A stretch of DNA of 64,000 nucleotides from Flavobacteriaceae bacterium (lineage in GTDB: Bacteria > Bacteroidota > Bacteroidia > Flavobacteriales > Flavobacteriaceae): NCBI GenBank assembly GCA_002719315.1, contig PBHD01000001.1, forward strand, positions 212,292 to 276,291. The letters are read 5' to 3'. Of this stretch, positions 61,622-64,000 are shown in pieces. The notes beneath the pieces are model-generated. The model saw only the letters and a program-made list of their open reading frames with translations, was not told the DNA's origin and did not search any database. A program made the translations under genes and the position numbers. Position 1 is the stretch's first letter; every line of letters starts with the position of its first letter.

Positions 61622-62977
61622 TTATAATTTTAGCCAATTATTTACAAAAACACATTTTCGACTATCCTTGTTTATGTTAATATATGTTTCCTCAATTTTT
61701 TCTTCCATCCAAGTCTGAATTATCTTAATTTGTTTTTCCTTTAACGCAAGGTCTTTAATTTTAGAATAGTCTAATGAATAATCAGCTTTATGTTCATCAA
61801 ATCGATTACTAATCAACAAAATCTTATATTTTTTTAATCCTGATCTATCTTCATCTAAAATTGGATATGAAATCTCTCCATCTTTCAAGTTTCTAATTTG
61901 ATTATATAAAACAGGATCCAGTTTAGTTAGCTCAAATTTATTATCTCCAGTTTCTGGGTTTATAAGGACACCACCATTAAATTTAGTTTCCTTTTCAGTT
62001 GAAAAAGCTAAAGCTGCTTTCTCAAAAGAAATTTCTTTGTTAATTATTCTTGTTCTAATTGTGTCAATAATTTTTTTTGCTTCTAACAACTGAGGAGGAT
62101 CAATCTTTGGAGTTAATAAAATATGTCTAATATCAACTTCTTGTCCTCTAATTTTATCTACTAAAATAATATGCCATCCAAAATCAGATTTAAAAGGTTC
62201 CGAAATTTCTCCTTCCTGCAACCTAAAGGCAACATCTCTAAATTCTTTTACCATTCTTGGTTTTTTTCTATGTAAAGTATATTTTCCACCACTAGATCTG
62301 GAACCAGGATCTTGAGAATATAAAATAGCCTTTGACGAAAAGCTTGATCCGTTTTCTAAAATATCTTCTTTAAATGACTTTAACAAATTGATTATTCTAT
62401 TTTCTTCATTTTTAGAAACTTTAGGCTCTATAACAATTTGTGAAATTTCCAGTTCAGTACCTATAACTGGAAGATCTATTTCAGGTATTGAATTAAAAAA
62501 AAGTCTTACCTCTTCTGGTGTAATCTCAATATCTTGGATTATTTCAGCTTGCATTAAAGATGATAATTTTTGAGTCTTATTAATTTCAAAAATTTCTTGT
62601 CTAAATGAAGGTTCATCTTCCTTATTATAAAACTCTAAAACCTTTTCAATACTACCTAGTTGATTAATAAAATTATCAATAATTCGATCAACCATACTAT
62701 AAACTTCTTCAACACTTACCTCTAAACTATCCTGAATTGCATGATGAGCATATAATTTGTCCTCCATTAATTTTCCTAGTAATTGACATCTTGAAATGCC
62801 CTTAGTTGAAATTCCTTGAGATTCCATATCAATTAATGTTTTATCAATATCAGAATCTAAAATCACATAATCTCCAATAACAGCAGACACTCCGTCAACC
62901 TTTAATTTATTAACTGAATTTTGAGAAAAAGAAAAATTAAATACTAAAAACAATATAAACAAAAGTTTTTTTTCCAT
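61622..62977 (-). CDS. SurA-like periplasmic peptidyl-prolyl isomerase with PpiC domains
   Basis: Chaperone/isomerase of 451 residues for outer-membrane protein biogenesis. ATG 62977 (MEKKLLFILFLVFNFSFSQ) gives a clean Sec signal; the longer in-frame start at 63016 would overlap the upstream gene by 38 nt and hide the signal. The SurA-type N-terminal helices (VDGVSAVIGDYVILDSDID) are followed by a PpiC domain (DPGSRSSGGKYTLHRKKPRM, LQEGEISEPFKSDFGWHII, DIRHILLTP) and a second weaker one (FSTEKETKFNGGVL, DGEISYPI). Its start lies one nt from the end of the lipoprotein gene. Confidence 0.9.
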   Translation of the reverse strand: MEKKLLFILFLVFNFSFSQNSVNKLKVDGVSAVIGDYVILDSDIDKTLIDMESQGISTKGISRCQLLGKLMEDKLYAHHAIQDSLEVSVEEVYSMVDRIIDNFINQLGSIEKVLEFYNKEDEPSFRQEIFEINKTQKLSSLMQAEIIQDIEITPEEVRLFFNSIPEIDLPVIGTELEISQIVIEPKVSKNEENRIINLLKSFKEDILENGSSFSSKAILYSQDPGSRSSGGKYTLHRKKPRMVKEFRDVAFRLQEGEISEPFKSDFGWHIILVDKIRGQEVDIRHILLTPKIDPPQLLEAKKIIDTIRTRIINKEISFEKAALAFSTEKETKFNGGVLINPETGDNKFELTKLDPVLYNQIRNLKDGEISYPILDEDRSGLKKYKILLISNRFDEHKADYSLDYSKIKDLALKEKQIKIIQTWMEEKIEETYININKDSRKCVFVNNWLKL

Positions 62978-62978
62978 A

Positions 62979-63818
62979 TTATTTATATATTTCAAATTTC
63001 TTAGATTTAATTGCATCTTGAATTATGTCTCTATCAATTATTTTTGAAAACTCAATTTTATTTTTATTTAAAATTATATTTTTAACACTTGAAATAACAT
63101 GAGATAATGGTGCTATTTCCCCATTTTTTTTATAATCTAACATATACAATAAATATAGTTCTAATGAATCTTTATATTCAAAATAATTCATTTTTTTAAC
63201 ATATTTTTTTAAATTATTATTGTTTATAAATGGAACAGAATTAATTAATTTTTTTTTTGTAATCCAATTTGAGTCTGAAAATATCTTGTTATTAAATTGA
63301 TAAGATAAAGAATCCAAAAATTTCTTATCAATTTTATTATATCTAATAAAACTCTTTATAATTTCATTTTTATCAACGTTATCAATAGGAAACTGAATAA
63401 AACGAATTTTATACAAAGATTCATTTAATTTAAAAATATCATAATTCTCCTCATAAAATAAATTAATTTTTTTTTCTAAAGATAATGTGTCTAATGCTTT
63501 TTTTAATAGTTTTTCTTTATATACTGACCCATATAAATCATATCTGTAATTATTAATTAAATTCTCAAGATTATCAATTCTATATTCAGGAAGATTAATT
63601 AAAGCTTTTTGATATAAAAGATTTTTTCTTGCCCATTTATCAATAAAATTTCTAACCTTTAAAATACTATCTTTCTTGTTGTCGAAAGAATTAAACTTCA
63701 ATTTTATATCAGATTTATAAAGATATTTATCTTCCACTCTTGCAATTACTTCATCTTGTCTGTCATTACAACTAAAAAAAACAACAGAAAACAAAATAAA
63801 ATTTATCAACCAATTCAA
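62979..63818 (-). CDS. lipoprotein paired with the SurA-like gene (PpiC-like region possible)
   Basis: The frame is open from ATG 63953, but the lipoprotein signal (NWLINFILFSVVFFSC) begins only at codon 46, so I prefer the TTG at 63818 as the start, giving about 279 residues; the ATG would put 45 basic residues before the signal. After the lipidated cysteine comes a helical chain with ARVEDKYLYKSDIKLKF, the pattern found at the start of SurA/PpiC chaperones, but no complete isomerase domain is seen. Its gene ends one nt before the SurA-like gene, so the two are coupled and probably cooperate in outer-membrane protein handling. A further partner gene would lie beyond the right edge. Confidence 0.7.
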   Translation of the reverse strand: MNWLINFILFSVVFFSCNDRQDEVIARVEDKYLYKSDIKLKFNSFDNKKDSILKVRNFIDKWARKNLLYQKALINLPEYRIDNLENLINNYRYDLYGSVYKEKLLKKALDTLSLEKKINLFYEENYDIFKLNESLYKIRFIQFPIDNVDKNEIIKSFIRYNKIDKKFLDSLSYQFNNKIFSDSNWITKKKLINSVPFINNNNLKKYVKKMNYFEYKDSLELYLLYMLDYKKNGEIAPLSHVISSVKNIILNKNKIEFSKIIDRDIIQDAIKSKKFEIYK

Positions 63819-64000
63819 TCTTATATAATTGTTATTAACAATACTATTAACATTTTTAACAAATTTTCTTAATAAATCAAATAACACCTTGTAAAACAAT
63901 GACTTAATATGTTTATATTTTTTGTAGATTAATTTTTTTATTGTAAATTGCATAAAAATAATAACATTTGAGATTAATTTTATTATTTATTTTATTGATA

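Overview
The window is a gene-dense, very AT-rich chromosomal segment from a member of the Bacteroidota, most likely a marine, streamlined member of the Flavobacteriales. Evidence for this placement: gldF/gldG gliding genes, outer-membrane barrels and Bacteroidota-type lipoproteins, an SRP RNA of the Bacteroidota type, the -7 promoter element TAnnTTTG in front of many genes, and an almost complete lack of Shine-Dalgarno sequences before start codons. I see no insertion sequence, prophage, CRISPR array, plasmid origin or integrase. No gene-free stretch reaches 300 nt; the longest is about 180 nt at the right edge if the last gene starts at 63818.

Layout. 1-14.3 kb: end of a gamma-glutamyltransferase gene, uvrA, a pseudo-peptidase/outer-membrane barrel protein, a fused 2-oxoacid dehydrogenase E1, holA, a solitary HsdR-N nuclease domain, a glycosyltransferase, an OmpA-family lipoprotein and a UvrD/PcrA helicase. 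14.3-25.8 kb: M20 amidohydrolase, recG, pheT, an unknown membrane protein, a DUF2007 protein, an asymmetric ABC-F ATPase, a thioredoxin-like lipoprotein, transaldolase, an SDR and the SRP RNA gene ffs. 25.8-39.8 kb: glutaminyl cyclotransferase, thioesterase, glyA, smpB, pcm, a Gfo/Idh oxidoreductase, a YggS protein, a DnaQ/GIY-YIG fusion, miaA, purC, phoH, SAM adenosyltransferase-gldF-gldG, and dnaN. 39.8-47.8 kb (minus strand): alpha-oxoamine synthase plus cysteine-synthase-like enzyme (probable sulfonolipid pair), an S9 peptidase, threonine aldolase and a large metzincin. 47.8-64 kb: prfB with programmed frameshift, HAD phosphatase, dnaB, accA, EamA transporter, LptF/G permease, tgt, split transketolase, small OMP, FKBP lipoprotein, S4 protein, phosphoribosyltransferase, aroK, tRNA-Lys x2 and tRNA-Leu, crtB-crtZ, a SurA-like chaperone and its lipoprotein partner.

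How it works together. Most genes are housekeeping: replication (holA, dnaN, dnaB), repair (uvrA, uvrD, recG), translation and tRNA modification (pheT, prfB, smpB, SRP RNA, miaA, tgt, tRNAs), central metabolism (transketolase, transaldolase, glyA, purC, accA, aroK) and envelope building (LptF/G, OmpA-like, SurA-like). Lineage-specific themes are gliding (gldFG, and a sulfonolipid gene pair that in relatives supports gliding), carotenoid pigment (crtB, crtZ) and surface proteolysis.

Most notable observations: (1) prfB is split by a +1 recoding site whose SD-like element stands out in a genome that does not use SD for initiation; (2) taking the SRP RNA 5' end as a ruler, several genes (smpB, transaldolase, pcm, and nearly tgt and prfB) have a -7 box placed so that transcription would begin at or next to the start codon, predicting leaderless mRNAs; (3) eleven of twelve convergent gene pairs touch or overlap at their stop codons; (4) several enzymes have lost canonical catalytic or metal residues (ABC-F second ATP site, GIY-YIG domain, zinc site of Tgt, thioredoxin CxxC, HExxH of the M1-like protein).
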